Source of the DNA: Deltaproteobacteria bacterium
GTDB taxonomy: Bacteria; Desulfobacterota; DSM-4660; Desulfatiglandales; Desulfatiglandaceae
Assembly: GCA_021159825.1 (NCBI GenBank)
Contig: JAGHDR010000195.1
Location: 1 to 5,212 of the forward strand
Length of the DNA: 5,212 bases
Direction of reading: 5' to 3'
Part shown: piece after piece, positions 1 to 5,212 of the stretch
How positions within the stretch are numbered: position 1 is the stretch's first letter
Layout: each line of letters begins with the position of its first letter
Translations under genes and position numbers: made by a program
The notes under the pieces: generated by a model
Databases searched by the model: none
What the model saw: the letters and a program-made list of their open reading frames with translations, nothing else
What the model was told of the DNA's origin: nothing

Positions 1-147
1 CATCTTCATCCGATCCTCAATCCCAAAGTCCTCGAAATAGCTCACTATTCCTGTGGCTTTGAGCTTTCGGATCGAACGAATCTGACCTAAATCTGGGCGC
101 GAATTCTAACAAGTTATTTTTTGCCAGACCCTAAGGGAGGTTTTCTC
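1..147. other. left-edge region with no assignable gene
   Basis: I cannot assign a gene here. On the plus strand, frame 1 is open from the window edge to a TAA at 88-90, giving 29 codons that could be the C-terminus of a gene starting outside the window. On the minus strand a frame is open from about 100 leftwards to the edge and reads like a charged, soluble protein (for example SYFEDFGIEDRMKM). It has ATG codons at 7-9 and 1-3 preceded by GAGGA, so a divergent gene could start here. The two readings compete and neither matches a family I recognise. The stretch from about 105 to 147 is the leader of the small gene that follows. I see no convincing promoter in it. Confidence 0.3.
133..140 (+). 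promoter_or_regulatory. ribosome binding site of the 68-residue gene
   Basis: AAGGGAGG lies 7 nt before the ATG at 148-150. It is a near-ideal Shine-Dalgarno sequence. It decides the start in favour of this ATG over the upstream in-frame TTG at 121, which has no comparable site. Confidence 0.75.
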
Positions 148-354
148 ATGAAAATTGAAGAACTGATTACCGGGAAAGACGATGGTCGGAATGTTCAGAT
201 CGTAGGCGTTTCCCTGCCGATCGCCGCTTTGAAGCGGTTCATGGAGAACGGTTATATCCACCCGAAGCCTTACCGGACAGAAAAAACTTTCTCACTCTGG
301 AGCAAAGCCTGCACAGGGTGTTTTACCGAAGCGGAGATTATCAACCGGGCGTAA
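148..354 (+). CDS. uncharacterised 68-residue protein
   Basis: This short protein belongs to no family I recognise. The start is fixed by the AAGGGAGG site just upstream, and the ORF ends at TAA (352-354). The product has an acidic N-terminus, a short hydrophobic stretch around residues 17-28 (QIVGVSLPIAAL), and a basic and aromatic middle (GYIHPKPYR). A CxxC pair at Cys55 and Cys58 (ACTGC) sits near the C-terminus and could bind metal or be redox-active, but a single pair proves nothing. There is no signal peptide or membrane helix, so it is probably cytoplasmic. Its last 14 bp overlap the 3' end of the convergent DUF6178 gene, so the two transcripts would be antisense at their tails. The good ribosome binding site and protein-like composition favour a real gene, though the short length leaves doubt. 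Confidence 0.55.
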   Translation: MKIEELITGKDDGRNVQIVGVSLPIAALKRFMENGYIHPKPYRTEKTFSLWSKACTGCFTEAEIINRA

Positions 355-2086
355 TCAGGATATATTGGCTGTATTTCGAATCGAACGTATCTGTTGCTAC
401 ATATTCAATTTCATCGCTGAAATCCTGCCAGGCTTGTGTCAAGGCGCCTTTCAGTTTTTTTGAAGTATCGTCCGTAGAATCGAGACCCGGCGCGGCAAAC
501 GCCTTCAGAAACCGTTCTTCAAAACCGAACATCCGATAGGGGGGCGCGTTATCCCCTGCCCGGAGAAGTCTTAAAAATGCTTTTGCCTCTTTGAGGGAAA
601 GGGCTTTGAAGCCGGGCTTTAACGCCAGCAATTGACGCGCCCACAAGGTAAACAGCATCTGATAAAAGGTTAAATGAAAAGAACCGGAACCCGGCGAATC
701 CAGTGGATACGTCTCTGTCAATTGCGCCATGAGGCGATCCAGAATATCCAGGAAACCCAAGACATTGTCCGTGGATGACAATTCCGGCAAGGATTTAAAA
801 TTTCTGAAACCGCTTTGTGATTCCTCCCCGCAGTAAAACAGGGGCTTCTTTTTCAAAAGGCCTGTGAGGGTACCGCCCCACGCCTCTCCCCAGAAGGACG
901 GTTCCAGACCTGCTTCATGGAACCAGCAGCCCTTCAACCACCGCTCCGCCTTCCATTTCAGGTTCAAAGCCAATCCGAAACCCGCGCGAAACAAAGACAC
1001 AAGGGTGTTCATTCTGAGTAGATTTTCAGCGGTATCCGTATCCTCACGGCACCGCTCTTTCAAAATCAAATTCAGGTACCCGGCCGCCTGCAACTGAATT
1101 TCCTGAAGATCGTCCATATCCTGGTTTACAAGACCTTCGGCTGATAGAATCTGGTTACAAAGTCCGGAAAATTCCAGACGAAGGCGATCCAGAAGTCTTG
1201 CATCCGACAGGGTCGAGATGGTTTTCGTTAACAGGTTCCGCCCCTGGATGGTCTGAAGCGGCCACCGGGGAGCATCCCCGGCATCTTCCAGGCTTGCGGT
1301 CGACCAGGTACTCGCATCTTGCTTTTTCGTTTTCAAACTCTCCGGGTTCAGCGGGGCGTAAACCGCGATGGCTTCCTCTCTGGGAAGAAAGCCATGCTCC
1401 GCCAGTCGAATGTTTCTGATGCGGTACATGTCCTCTTCAAGTTCCGCCGGCAGTACTCCGGCCACCCCTGTCAGAAGCGCTTGATATTTAAGGGTATCCT
1501 CATAGGCCATGGTCCGTAGCAATGCTTCAATGGTTTCCCGCTGATCTTCCTGTATGGGCCGAATGTAGAAAAACCCGTCGATGGTGAAAAATTCAGGCCC
1601 GGCCTCAAAAATTTCCTCGTCTTCATTCCTTACTTCCACCACAATGCTTCGATAGAGGTAATAATAAGCAAGCTCCTGCCCATCGGAAAAGAGCCATTGT
1701 GTAAATCTCTTGGGATCGGCTGTCAACAGACGCTGCATCCATCGGCCGGTACGGTCCAGTTCGAGGCGATCCTTCTGCCAGGACTCGACATCAAGAATAT
1801 ATTGCCATTGATCCGTTGATGCCAATTTCAGTAGTTCCAGGGATCCATCAGCCCCCACCTTTTTGATCAACCAAAAAAAATCCTCGCTGGATATGCTTTT
1901 GATCAAACGGGGAGGATCAGGGTGGTTCGAGACCCTGTCCAAAGCCTTTCTACTTGAAAGGGCGTACAGGCCATCCAAAAAGACGCCGTCAAGGGGCAAA
2001 AGTTCATGGTAATTTCCATTATCCAGACCGTTTGATTGTACGCGTTTTTCCAATGCCTTACTCCTCGAATAAATAGTGCCTATCAT
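341..2086 (-). CDS. DUF6178 family protein
   Basis: This is a 581-residue protein of unknown function that I match to DUF6178, a family seen mainly in Desulfobacterota. The recognisable core includes PDPPRLIKSISSEDFFWLIK (residues 56-75), then DQWQYILDVESWQKDRL (92-108), ADPKRFTQWL (123-132), and the stretch from LEEDMYRIRNIRLAEHGF to EEAIAVYAPL at about 216-246. The last is a hallmark of the family as I recall it. No signal peptide or membrane segment is visible, so it is probably cytoplasmic. Length is ordinary for the family and I see no internal break. The start is uncertain. The ATG at 2084-2086 has only AAGGA one base away. An in-frame TTG at codon 12 (2051-2053) has GAGGAG seven bases upstream and would give 570 residues. 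The gene is divergent from the hydrolase and converges on the 68-residue gene with a 14-bp overlap. Its biological role is unknown. Confidence 0.85.
   Translation of the reverse strand: MIGTIYSRSKALEKRVQSNGLDNGNYHELLPLDGVFLDGLYALSSRKALDRVSNHPDPPRLIKSISSEDFFWLIKKVGADGSLELLKLASTDQWQYILDVESWQKDRLELDRTGRWMQRLLTADPKRFTQWLFSDGQELAYYYLYRSIVVEVRNEDEEIFEAGPEFFTIDGFFYIRPIQEDQRETIEALLRTMAYEDTLKYQALLTGVAGVLPAELEEDMYRIRNIRLAEHGFLPREEAIAVYAPLNPESLKTKKQDASTWSTASLEDAGDAPRWPLQTIQGRNLLTKTISTLSDARLLDRLRLEFSGLCNQILSAEGLVNQDMDDLQEIQLQAAGYLNLILKERCREDTDTAENLLRMNTLVSLFRAGFGLALNLKWKAERWLKGCWFHEAGLEPSFWGEAWGGTLTGLLKKKPLFYCGEESQSGFRNFKSLPELSSTDNVLGFLDILDRLMAQLTETYPLDSPGSGSFHLTFYQMLFTLWARQLLALKPGFKALSLKEAKAFLRLLRAGDNAPPYRMFGFEERFLKAFAAPGLDSTDDTSKKLKGALTQAWQDFSDEIEYVATDTFDSKYSQYILITPG
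2061..2066 (-). promoter_or_regulatory. ribosome binding site pointing to an alternative TTG start of the DUF6178 gene
   Basis: On the minus strand GAGGAG lies 7 nt before an in-frame TTG (2051-2053, codon 12 counted from the upstream ATG). This spacing is much better than that of the AAGGA almost touching the ATG at 2084-2086. The true protein may therefore start with LEKRVQ and be 11 residues shorter. Confidence 0.5.
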
Positions 2087-2090
2087 ATCC

Positions 2091-2119
2091 TTGACAAAAG
2101 GTGAAAATGGGGCAAAAAT
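2091..2119 (+). promoter_or_regulatory. candidate sigma70-like promoter of the hydrolase
   Basis: A perfect TTGACA (-35, 2091-2096) is followed after 17 bp by AAAAAT (2114-2119), which matches the -10 consensus at 4 of 6 positions. Transcription would start near 2126 and leave a leader of about 108 nt before the ATG at 2234. The -35 box and its spacing are good and the -10 box is weak, so this is only a candidate. Confidence 0.3.
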
Positions 2120-2140
2120 CGATACCGTTTACTTAGCATC

Positions 2141-2155
2141 TGGAATTTTATTCCA
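2141..2155. repeat. perfect palindrome, possible operator
   Basis: TGGAAT-TTT-ATTCCA is a perfect inverted repeat with 6-bp arms and a 3-bp centre. It lies in the divergent spacer between the DUF6178 gene and the hydrolase, just downstream of the candidate plus-strand promoter. Its size and position suit a small dimeric regulator's operator, but a palindrome this short can occur by chance in AT-rich DNA. Confidence 0.3.
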
Positions 2156-2218
2156 TTTTGTCGAGAAATGCCATGGCTATCTCGCCAAATTTCGGAGAGG
2201 CAGCACATTTCAAACTTT

Positions 2219-2224
2219 GAGGAG
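2219..2224 (+). promoter_or_regulatory. ribosome binding site of the hydrolase
   Basis: GAGGAG lies 9 nt before the ATG at 2234-2236. It selects that start (MKKIIETDYS) over the in-frame ATG at 2168, which would add 22 residues that do not look like a signal peptide or a conserved extension. It also rules out the ATG at 2225, which directly touches the site. Confidence 0.65.
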
Positions 2225-2233
2225 ATGTTTTCC

Positions 2234-3049
2234 ATGAAAAAAATTATCGAAACCGATTATTCCGGCCTGGATCGTCCGGAGATTCTCATGAACCTCTTTC
2301 ACCCGAGATCGGAATGGAAGCAGACTGGAGGTGGAAATGGTGGAGAAGACATCCTCATTCCCGTGGAAGACAACATCGTGGTGGGAGCCAGGGCGTATCT
2401 CTGTGCAAAAAACGCGCCCACAATCCTTTTTTTTCATGGGAATGGCGAAATTGTGTCGGACTACGATGAACCGGCTCCTTTCTACAACCGTAACGGCATC
2501 AACTTTCTGCCCGTTGATTATCGGGGTTACGGACGGTCAACGGGGCAACCCACCGTTACCGCCATGATGCGGGACTGTCACCGGATTTTTCATTTCGTGA
2601 AAGAAAAGCATGCCGGAGCCGGCTACACGGGACCTTTGATCCTTATGGGAAGATCCTTGGGCAGTGCATCAGCCCTCGAACTTGCGTTTCACTACAGCGA
2701 TAAAATGGACGGTCTGATCATTGAAAGCGGGTTTGCCTTTTCCGGTCCACTCCTATCCCTTCTGGGTGTCGATCTTGGGGCCATGGGGTTGGATGAGAAA
2801 GCGGACTTTGAAAACGTATCAAAAATAAAGACCTTTTTCAAACCCACCCTGGTCATTCACGCGGAGCATGACCACATCATCCCCTTTTCGGACGGGCAAA
2901 CCCTGTTTGATGCCTGCCCCGCCCATGATAAAACCCTGCTTAAAATTCCCGGCGCCAACCATAATGACATCCTGGCCCGCGGGTTTTCAGAATATATGAC
3001 GGCAGTCCGTAGCCTGGCTAATCAAATAAAGGCGCCAAAAACCTCCTGA
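2234..3049 (+). CDS. alpha/beta hydrolase (serine hydrolase)
   Basis: This 271-residue cytoplasmic-type enzyme has the alpha/beta hydrolase fold and no signal peptide. Its ABHD13/Bem46-like layout is visible in order. The oxyanion-loop motif HGNGE is at 68-72 after the strand PTILFF, and DYRGYGRS is at 95-102. The nucleophile elbow is GRSLG at 139-143 with Ser141. The probable acid is Asp213 in the HAEHDHIIP stretch, and the probable base is His243 in GANHND. The triad is therefore complete and the enzyme is probably active on an ester or thioester, but the substrate cannot be read from sequence. It is the first plus-strand gene after the divergent spacer. Its TGA stop is followed in the same frame by an IclR remnant, which suggests that DNA 3' of it was joined by deletion. 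The C-terminus itself (residues 240-271) looks normal for the family. Confidence 0.9.
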   Translation: MKKIIETDYSGLDRPEILMNLFHPRSEWKQTGGGNGGEDILIPVEDNIVVGARAYLCAKNAPTILFFHGNGEIVSDYDEPAPFYNRNGINFLPVDYRGYGRSTGQPTVTAMMRDCHRIFHFVKEKHAGAGYTGPLILMGRSLGSASALELAFHYSDKMDGLIIESGFAFSGPLLSLLGVDLGAMGLDEKADFENVSKIKTFFKPTLVIHAEHDHIIPFSDGQTLFDACPAHDKTLLKIPGANHNDILARGFSEYMTAVRSLANQIKAPKTS

Positions 3050-3061
3050 AAACCTGAGTCC

Positions 3062-3292
3062 GTGGTCGTGGTCAGAGCAAAGGAAAAGGGCTACGCATTT
3101 GAAGACCAGGAGTTGAGAAAGGGCGTACGGCGAATAGCAGCGCCCATCTATGATTACAAGAACCATCTGGCGGGCTGCGTTGGGATTGCAGCCACTATTT
3201 TCAGTTTTGAAATCGACGACAAAGAGAATCTGGGCCGGCAGGTCATTGAAACGGCCGGCCGGATTTCATATGGCATGGGTAAACCAACATGA
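3062..3292 (+). pseudogene. IclR-family regulator, C-terminal remnant
   Basis: The translated stretch matches the last 75 or so residues of the effector-binding domain of IclR-type transcription regulators. KGYAFEDQEL is followed by a Gly-Val-Arg, then by IAAPIYDYKNHLAGCVGIAA, and finally by a closing helix (VIETAGRISYGMG). A normal member has about 250 residues with an N-terminal winged helix-turn-helix. That domain and about two thirds of the effector domain are absent. The GTG at 3062 has no Shine-Dalgarno sequence and no good internal start exists, so this is probably untranslated. The frame is open back to the TGA of the hydrolase (3047-3049), so the remnant sits in frame behind it. Its own TGA (3290-3292) overlaps the synthetase ATG by 4 bp, which suggests the intact regulator once preceded and probably controlled that gene. 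Confidence 0.8.
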
Positions 3293-4662
3293 GAGAATTT
3301 TTCCATCCTTCCAACATAGCTGTTTTCGGTGTAGCGGACAATCCCGGGAATCTGGGCAAAAACATCATTTCCAACAGCCTGGGAATGGGGTTTAAAGGTG
3401 AAATTTATCCGGTGGGGAGAGAACCTGGCAACGTGTACGACCGAAAGATCATAACCGACCCCCGGTCATTGCCCGAAGGGATCGATCTGGCGGTGATCTT
3501 GATTCCCGCCCGGTTTGTTGCGGAAACGCTTGAGATCTGCGGACAAAAGGGAATTCGCCACGCAATCATTTCCACAGCGGGGTTCAGGGAATTCGATGAT
3601 CAGGACAATCAGGCGGAAAAGGATATCGTCAACGTCGCCAAGCGATATGGCATTCAATTCATCGGCCCCAACTGTATCGGCGTCATATGCACCGAATCGG
3701 GCCTTTGTACGCCTTTCAACCCCATGCGGGTCGAGACGTTCAAAAAGGGATCCGTGGGTCTGATCTCTCAGAGTGGAGGAGTGACCATTCAGTGCGCCTA
3801 TCATTTTTCCGAAGAACATCTTGGTTTTTCAAAAATCATCAGTATGGGCAACAAATTGAACTTAAGTGAAATCGATTTGTTAAACTATCTCATTCATGAC
3901 GAAGATACTGAACAGATTCATATGTACCTGGAAAGCATCGAGGACGGAAGAGCGCTGACAAAACTGGCCGTGGCATCGAAAAAGCCGATCGTCATTTTCA
4001 AGTCAAACGTTAGCAAAACGGCATCCAAAGTCGCCTACTCCCACACAGCGGCCCTTTCAAATGATAATCGAATCGTGGACTTTGCTCTGAAGCAAGCGGG
4101 GATTGTGCGTGTGGAAAATATTCATCATATGACTGTGGCTGCCAAAGCGCTTCAGCTCCCCCCCTTAAAGGGGAATCGGTTGGCCGTCATATCCATGTCC
4201 GGGGGGTTTTCCGTGATGTTGGGAGACGCGTGTGAGAAATATGGATTTAAGTGCCCTCCCCTTCCACGCGAACTCATGGATCAAATTGAGGGCTTTCGGA
4301 GGGCCGGCATCATCCGCATGTCCAACCCCATGGATTTTGGCGATATTCACGATATCGAGGCGCTGGCATTCGCTTTGGAGCGCTGTATGGCATTGGGGGA
4401 TATTGACGGCCTCGTTTTTTCGTTTTTGTATGAACCTGAAATCGAAAAATTATTTGGGAAGGAAATCGGAAACCCTGAACAAATTCTGAACTTCATCAAG
4501 AAGGTGTGCAATAAATACGACAAACCACTAGCCCTCAGTTTTTTGACGGAGCAGCAATGCCTCGAGGACTTCAAAAGATTAAACATATTCCCTGTTTTTA
4601 ACGATCCCGTGGAGAGCGTCAGGGGCTTGCGCCTGTTGAGGGATTATTGGCGGGGAAGGTAA
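3289..4662 (+). CDS. acyl-CoA synthetase (NDP-forming), alpha subunit; CoA-binding protein
   Basis: This 457-residue protein matches the alpha part of the NDP-forming acyl-CoA synthetases, which interconvert acyl-CoA plus ADP and phosphate with acid, CoA and ATP. Residues 1 to about 135 form the Rossmann-type CoA-binding domain (PSNIAVFGVADNPGNLGKN, GPNCIG at 126-131). Residues about 150-290 form the succinyl-CoA-ligase-like domain, with SQSGG at 160-164 and ISMGN at 184-188. This domain also has YLES with Glu215 and the phosphorylated histidine motif YSHTAAL with His252. The C-terminal ligase domain has SMSGG at 303-306 and NPMDF at 346-350. Length equals that of stand-alone archaeal alpha subunits. 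The ATP-grasp beta subunit needed for the full reaction is neither fused nor next door. The ATG overlaps the IclR remnant's stop (ATGA) and has only a weak GGGT upstream, so translation may once have been coupled. The acyl substrate is unknown. Confidence 0.9.
   Translation: MREFFHPSNIAVFGVADNPGNLGKNIISNSLGMGFKGEIYPVGREPGNVYDRKIITDPRSLPEGIDLAVILIPARFVAETLEICGQKGIRHAIISTAGFREFDDQDNQAEKDIVNVAKRYGIQFIGPNCIGVICTESGLCTPFNPMRVETFKKGSVGLISQSGGVTIQCAYHFSEEHLGFSKIISMGNKLNLSEIDLLNYLIHDEDTEQIHMYLESIEDGRALTKLAVASKKPIVIFKSNVSKTASKVAYSHTAALSNDNRIVDFALKQAGIVRVENIHHMTVAAKALQLPPLKGNRLAVISMSGGFSVMLGDACEKYGFKCPPLPRELMDQIEGFRRAGIIRMSNPMDFGDIHDIEALAFALERCMALGDIDGLVFSFLYEPEIEKLFGKEIGNPEQILNFIKKVCNKYDKPLALSFLTEQQCLEDFKRLNIFPVFNDPVESVRGLRLLRDYWRGR
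4654..4659 (+). promoter_or_regulatory. ribosome binding site of a truncated downstream gene
   Basis: GGAAGG, lying within the last codons of the synthetase gene, is 8 nt before the ATG at 4668-4670. It marks a genuine start of a once-longer gene in the same operon. Confidence 0.55.
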
Positions 4663-4667
4663 AAATC

Positions 4668-4700
4668 ATGAAAACGGCACTGGTTCAGTTGAATAGGTGA
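4668..4700 (+). pseudogene. 5' stub of a gene cut by the inverted-repeat element
   Basis: An ATG with a good ribosome binding site lies 5 nt after the synthetase stop, but the frame closes at TGA after ten codons (MKTALVQLNR). Only the first three codons and one base lie outside the left inverted repeat; the rest, including the stop, is element DNA. This looks like the 5' end of a gene interrupted by the element. It is in the same reading frame as the adaptor gene beyond the element, and MKT would suit a lipoprotein signal peptide start. It may therefore be the adaptor's original start. It could equally be the start of a different gene, such as the missing beta subunit, lost in a deletion. 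Confidence 0.45.
4678..4698 (+). repeat. left terminal inverted repeat
   Basis: These 21 bp begin CACTGGTTCAG and end GAATAGGT. They are the exact reverse complement of 4800-4820. The TGA formed at its inner edge (4698-4700) closes the short frame that starts at 4668. Confidence 0.85.
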
Positions 4701-4799
4701 TTCAATTATATCAATGGGTTAGGGTGCCTTTCCACGAGGCGCGATGGTTGACATAAGCAACTGTTTTATAAGGTGTAATCTGGGGGTCCACATCTTTTT

Positions 4800-4820
4800 A
4801 CCTATTCAACTGAACCAGTG
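4800..4820 (-). repeat. right terminal inverted repeat
   Basis: These 21 bp begin ACCTATTC and end GAACCAGTG, with no mismatch to the left arm. The outer end abuts codons for Ser-Cys of the adaptor protein, so the junction falls within its probable lipobox. Confidence 0.85.
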
Positions 4821-5212
4821 TCCTGTAGCCAGGAAGCGCCGAAACCCACTGAGCGAATCCGGGCAATCAAAACCATTACCGTTGCTGAAAAGACCTCAGG
4901 CCCGGTGCGAAAGTTCTCAGGAGTGGTCGACGCGGTCGATAGTTCTCCCATCGCCTTTGAGGTATCCGGAAACGTGGACGAAGTGCGCGTCAAAGTGGGA
5001 GACCGGGTGAAAAAAGGGCAGGTCATGGCCACGCTTAATGAACGCACATTCCGGTTAGACGTTCAGGCAGCAGAGGCGGCTGTGGAGCGCGCAAAAGTCC
5101 AAGTTGCCGACAAAAAAAATGACCTGGACCGTTACCAGAGGATTTCCAAGCTGGACTCGGGCGCCGTAAGCCAGGCTTCCCTTGACAATTCAAAAGCCGC
5201 CTATGACAGTGC
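4821..5212 (+). CDS. RND efflux periplasmic adaptor (membrane fusion protein), 5'-disrupted and partial
   Basis: The frame encodes the N-terminal part of a HlyD/RND-type membrane fusion protein, which links an inner-membrane pump to an outer-membrane channel. FSGVVDAVDSSPIAFEVSGN leads into the lipoyl-like half motif (VDEVRVKVGDRVKKGQVMATL). The start of the alpha-helical hairpin follows (DVQAAEAAVERAKVQ, then LDRYQRI and GAVSQASLD). The 3' end lies outside the window. The first native residues are Ser-Cys followed by SQEAPKP, which resembles a lipoprotein cysteine and its linker. The signal peptide that should precede it is replaced by the inverted-repeat element. The frame is open back to a TAA at 4776-4778 but has no ATG. 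The GTG codons at 4818, 4905 and 4923 lack well-spaced ribosome binding sites. The gene is therefore probably a pseudogene, or makes a protein that is not exported. Confidence 0.75.

Larger units (their letters stand above)
4678..4820. mobile_element. 143-bp MITE-like element with 21-bp terminal inverted repeats
   Basis: Two perfect 21-bp inverted repeats (4678-4698 and 4800-4820) bound a 101-bp core with no plausible gene. Pairing stops at once on both sides of the arms, as expected for transposon ends. The core holds a TTGACA at 4748-4753, a TGTAAT 20 bp further on (too far for a standard promoter), and small hairpin-forming segments. Such a size and structure fits a miniature inverted-repeat element, or the joined ends of an insertion sequence that lost its transposase. 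No target-site duplication is visible: the flanks AAAACGG and TCCTGTA do not match. This suggests insertion followed by an adjacent deletion. I cannot name the parent IS family. The palindrome would also form a long hairpin in any read-through RNA. Confidence 0.7.

Noticed and set aside
82..110. CTGACC and TCTAAC with a 17-bp spacer as a promoter for the small gene.
   Set aside because: Both boxes match the consensus at only 4 of 6 positions, which is expected by chance in a sequence of this size.
441..461. Palindrome AAGGCGCCTT followed closely by a run of seven T, like an intrinsic terminator for the small gene.
   Set aside because: The stem would be only about three pairs with a tetraloop, and it lies inside the DUF6178 coding sequence. 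It is too weak to call.
3250..3262. GGCCGGCCGG palindrome near the end of the IclR remnant.
   Set aside because: It is a low-complexity GC run that encodes conserved-looking residues of the IclR tail, with no T run or spacing to suggest a regulatory site.
3466..3819. 117-residue open frame on the minus strand inside the synthetase gene.
   Set aside because: It is antisense to a strongly conserved enzyme and has no recognisable motif, so it is a shadow frame.
4748..4779. TTGACA and TGTAAT inside the element as an outward promoter for the adaptor.
   Set aside because: The spacer is 20 bp, outside the usual 16-18. The other -10-like TATAAG is only 13 bp away.
4744..5010. 88-residue plus-strand frame starting inside the element and crossing into the adaptor region.
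   Set aside because: It is out of frame with the clear adaptor protein and has no family resemblance or signal-peptide pattern. It could matter only if a frameshift joined it to the adaptor, which nothing in the sequence shows.

Overview
The window looks like chromosomal DNA of a Desulfobacterota (deltaproteobacterial, Desulfobacterales-like) bacterium. The main evidence is a full-length protein of the DUF6178 type, which I know mainly from that group. The orphan NDP-forming acyl-CoA synthetase alpha subunit and the moderate GC content fit this. The taxonomic call is an inference from protein resemblance, not from a search.

Layout. Positions 1-147 hold no gene I can assign, only short open stretches that could be the edge of a neighbouring gene. 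A 68-residue uncharacterised protein with a strong ribosome binding site lies on the plus strand at 148-354. It converges on, and overlaps by 14 bp, the DUF6178 gene on the minus strand (341-2086). A divergent intergenic region (2087-2233) carries a weak sigma70-like promoter and a perfect 6-3-6 palindrome. The plus strand then carries an alpha/beta hydrolase (2234-3049), the C-terminal remnant of an IclR-family regulator (about 3062-3292) and a CoA-binding, NDP-forming acyl-CoA synthetase alpha subunit (3289-4662). Next come a well-placed start site whose ORF stops after 10 codons (4668-4700), a 143-bp element with perfect 21-bp terminal inverted repeats (4678-4820), and an RND-type periplasmic adaptor gene. 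The adaptor lacks its start and signal peptide and runs off the right edge.

The right half is a mosaic of remodelled genes rather than one clean operon. The IclR remnant lacks its DNA-binding domain and sits in the same frame directly after the hydrolase stop codon, which suggests a deletion or recombination junction near 3050-3062. Its 4-bp ATGA overlap with the synthetase gene preserves an ancestral regulator-synthetase arrangement. No ATP-grasp beta subunit is visible for the synthetase. The MITE-like element begins three codons after a good start codon and ends next to the probable lipobox cysteine of the adaptor, so the adaptor lost its export signal. I see no CRISPR array, no tRNA or rRNA, and no complete defence or mobile system. 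The most notable signals are the small inverted-repeat element and the two gene truncations.
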